From Beijerinckiaceae bacterium (GTDB taxonomy: Bacteria; Pseudomonadota; Alphaproteobacteria; Rhizobiales; Beijerinckiaceae), in the NCBI GenBank assembly GCA_027346205.1, contig DAIESR010000215.1, positions 1-13,900 of the forward strand: a stretch of DNA of 13,900 nt, given 5' to 3'. How positions within the stretch are numbered: position 1 is the first letter of the stretch; the number at the start of each line of letters is the position of its first letter. Below the pieces are notes generated by a model. It saw only the letters and a list, made by a program, of their open reading frames with translations. It was not told where the DNA came from and did no database searches. Positions 12,675 to 13,900 of this stretch are shown here, piece after piece. The position numbers were made by a program, and so were the translations under genes.

Positions 12675-13838
12675 GTGCCTACGAAGAGCAGCATTGTCGA
12701 ATTGCGAGCAGCGCTCGGCCCGCTCGATCCGAAACGTAATAGCTTCGATGATTATGTGCGTGCGGTTCGCAGCAATATCGGCTTTACGGTCGATAATCAG
12801 AAGCATTTTCGCTCACTCGGCGAACAGCTCCAGGCGATGGCACGATATGCATTGAGCCGCCAGCAGGATTTTGACAGTCGCCTCGTGCGTGCACCGACCG
12901 GCGCCGGTGAGGTCGATCCGACGGGTGGCGGCTTCCTTGTACAGACAGATTTTGCCACGGCAATTTTCATGCTCGCGCATGACATGGGCGAGCTCTTCTC
13001 GCGCGTGAACAAGATCCCGATCAGCGCGAATGCCAACAGCCTGAAGATGCCGGGCGTCGACGAAACGAGCCGAGCAACTGGCAGCCGCTGGGGCGGCGTC
13101 AGCTCCTATTGGCTCGGTGAAGGCGTGCAGCCAACGGCGACGAAGCCAAAATTCAGGATCATTTCGTTCGATCTGAAGAAGCTCTTCTCCTTGATGTATG
13201 TCACGGATGAGCTTTTGCAGGACGCGGTCGCATTGAATTCGATCGCTTCGCAGGCCTTCTCGGAAGAAGTCATGTTCATGACCGAGGACGGGATCTTCGA
13301 AGGCAGCGGTGCGGGCATGCCACTCGGCATTATGAATTCGCCCGCCAAAGTGTCCGTCGCGACAGAAACGGGTCAGAAGACCAAGACCATCGTCAAGGAA
13401 AATATCGACAATATGTGGTCGCGTCTTTGGTCTCGCTCGCGCAAGAATGCTGTGTGGCTGATCAATCAGGATATCGAGCCGCAGCTCAATCAGATGAATC
13501 AAGCGGTTGGCACCGGCGGCCAGCTTGTCTATTTGCCGCCGGGCGGATTATCCGCGGCGCCCTATGCGAGCCTCTACGGTCGGCCTGTCATCGCGACGGA
13601 ATATTCGTCCACGCTTGGCACCGAAGGCGACATCATGCTCGCCGACGTCAGCCAGTACACATTGGTGGACAAGGGTGGAGTCCAGGCGGCAACGTCGATG
13701 CACGCGGCCTTCCTGACCGATGAGATGGTCTTCCGCATCACCTATCGCGTCGACGGCCAGCCGATGTGGCATGCGCCGCTGACGCCGTTCAAGGGCAGCG
13801 CAACGAAGTCTCCCTTCATCACTCTCGCGACGCGCTAA
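12675..13838 (+). CDS. major capsid protein, HK97 fold (387 aa)
   Basis: Shell-forming subunit of the phage head. Residues 42-75 (HFRSLGEQLQAMARYAL) are the end of the N-terminal arm region. The shell domain begins near GGGFLVQTDFATAIF (84-98). It continues with RVNKIPISANANSLKMPGVDETS, GSRWGGVSSYW, KLFSLMYVTDELLQDAVAL, GAGMPLGIMNSPA, WLINQDIEPQLNQM, VYLPPGGLSAAPYASLYGRPVI and YRVDGQPMW, all characteristic of a widespread HK97-type capsid family. The GTG start at 12675 directly follows the stop of the delta-like gene, with GGAG at 12666-12669 as ribosome binding site. Family members I recall carry the delta segment in the same chain; here it is split off. The upstream protease presumably trims the N-terminal part. 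Confidence 0.94.
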   Translation: MPTKSSIVELRAALGPLDPKRNSFDDYVRAVRSNIGFTVDNQKHFRSLGEQLQAMARYALSRQQDFDSRLVRAPTGAGEVDPTGGGFLVQTDFATAIFMLAHDMGELFSRVNKIPISANANSLKMPGVDETSRATGSRWGGVSSYWLGEGVQPTATKPKFRIISFDLKKLFSLMYVTDELLQDAVALNSIASQAFSEEVMFMTEDGIFEGSGAGMPLGIMNSPAKVSVATETGQKTKTIVKENIDNMWSRLWSRSRKNAVWLINQDIEPQLNQMNQAVGTGGQLVYLPPGGLSAAPYASLYGRPVIATEYSSTLGTEGDIMLADVSQYTLVDKGGVQAATSMHAAFLTDEMVFRITYRVDGQPMWHAPLTPFKGSATKSPFITLATR

Positions 13839-13865
13839 GCGTCGCTTCCCATTCTCATCTTGCAG

Positions 13866-13882
13866 CGCTCGCCCGGCGAGCG
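13866..13882 (+). other. GC-rich hairpin after the capsid gene
   Basis: CGCTCGC (13866-13872), loop CCG, GCGAGCG (13876-13882), a perfect 7-bp stem. Five T follow, but only after eight other bases, so it is a poor intrinsic terminator. It may protect the 3' end of the abundant capsid mRNA or partly end transcription. Confidence 0.35.
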
Positions 13883-13897
13883 TGAAAGGATTTTTCC

Positions 13898-13900
13898 ATG
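13898..13900 (+). CDS. probable start codon of next head gene, cut off by window end
   Basis: An ATG at the very last bases is preceded by GAAAGGA (13884-13890) at a seven-base spacing, an excellent ribosome binding site. In HK97-like head operons a head-tail connector usually follows the capsid. Nothing of the protein itself is visible. Confidence 0.45.

Noticed and set aside
13866..13895. Rho-independent terminator after the capsid gene
   Set aside because: The stem is good, but the T-run starts eight bases after it and is only five long, and it sits within the ribosome binding region of the next gene.

Overview
This window is a stretch of a temperate tailed-phage genome (prophage) of the HK97-capsid, siphovirus-like type. 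The host is probably an alphaproteobacterium of the Rhizobiales/Hyphomicrobiales. That assignment is inferred from the GC-rich coding style and from remembered resemblance of the small early proteins and the capsid to prophages of that order; nothing in the window fixes a genus. No integrase, attachment site, lysis or tail gene is visible, so both prophage ends lie outside.

Left part, 1-5544: early/replication module, mostly on the + strand. Six genes (Toprim-like protein, small zinc protein, conserved phage protein, TSCPD-like protein, small unknown, zinc-ribbon/Toprim primase) are joined by five successive stop/start overlaps and must be one translationally coupled operon. A P4/D5-type SF3 helicase follows. 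Between primase and helicase lies a minus-strand toxin-antitoxin pair (RelE/HigB-like toxin, XRE-type antitoxin). Its promoter carries two copies of the dyad ATCGCA-NNN-TGCGAT.

Middle part, 5545-7224: the 370-bp gap after the helicase holds eight exact copies of GGGAGGAT in both orientations, plus two variants, mixed with very AT-rich DNA. By analogy with phage P4 this is a candidate replication origin. Two of its repeats can also form mutually exclusive hairpins just upstream of the next gene, a NusG/RfaH-like antiterminator. After that gene comes a possible three-way-junction RNA (6603-6680), then an HNH endonuclease, then a gap with nested dyads where a cos/packaging site would be expected.

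Right part, 7225-13900: packaging and head module in standard order: small terminase (with an internal duplication), large terminase, portal, a long prohead protease with two extra domains, a 67-residue delta/scaffold-like protein, and the HK97-fold major capsid protein. The delta-like gene and the capsid gene share one reading frame and are separated only by a TAA directly followed by a GTG start. The last three bases are probably the start codon of the next head gene.

Working model: the primase and D5 helicase replicate the phage from the repeat cluster; the NusG paralogue may let RNA polymerase read through into the packaging/head genes; the HNH protein and both terminase subunits cut and pump DNA through the portal; the protease matures a shell whose scaffolding segments are spread over the protease C-terminus, the separate delta-like protein and the capsid N-terminus.
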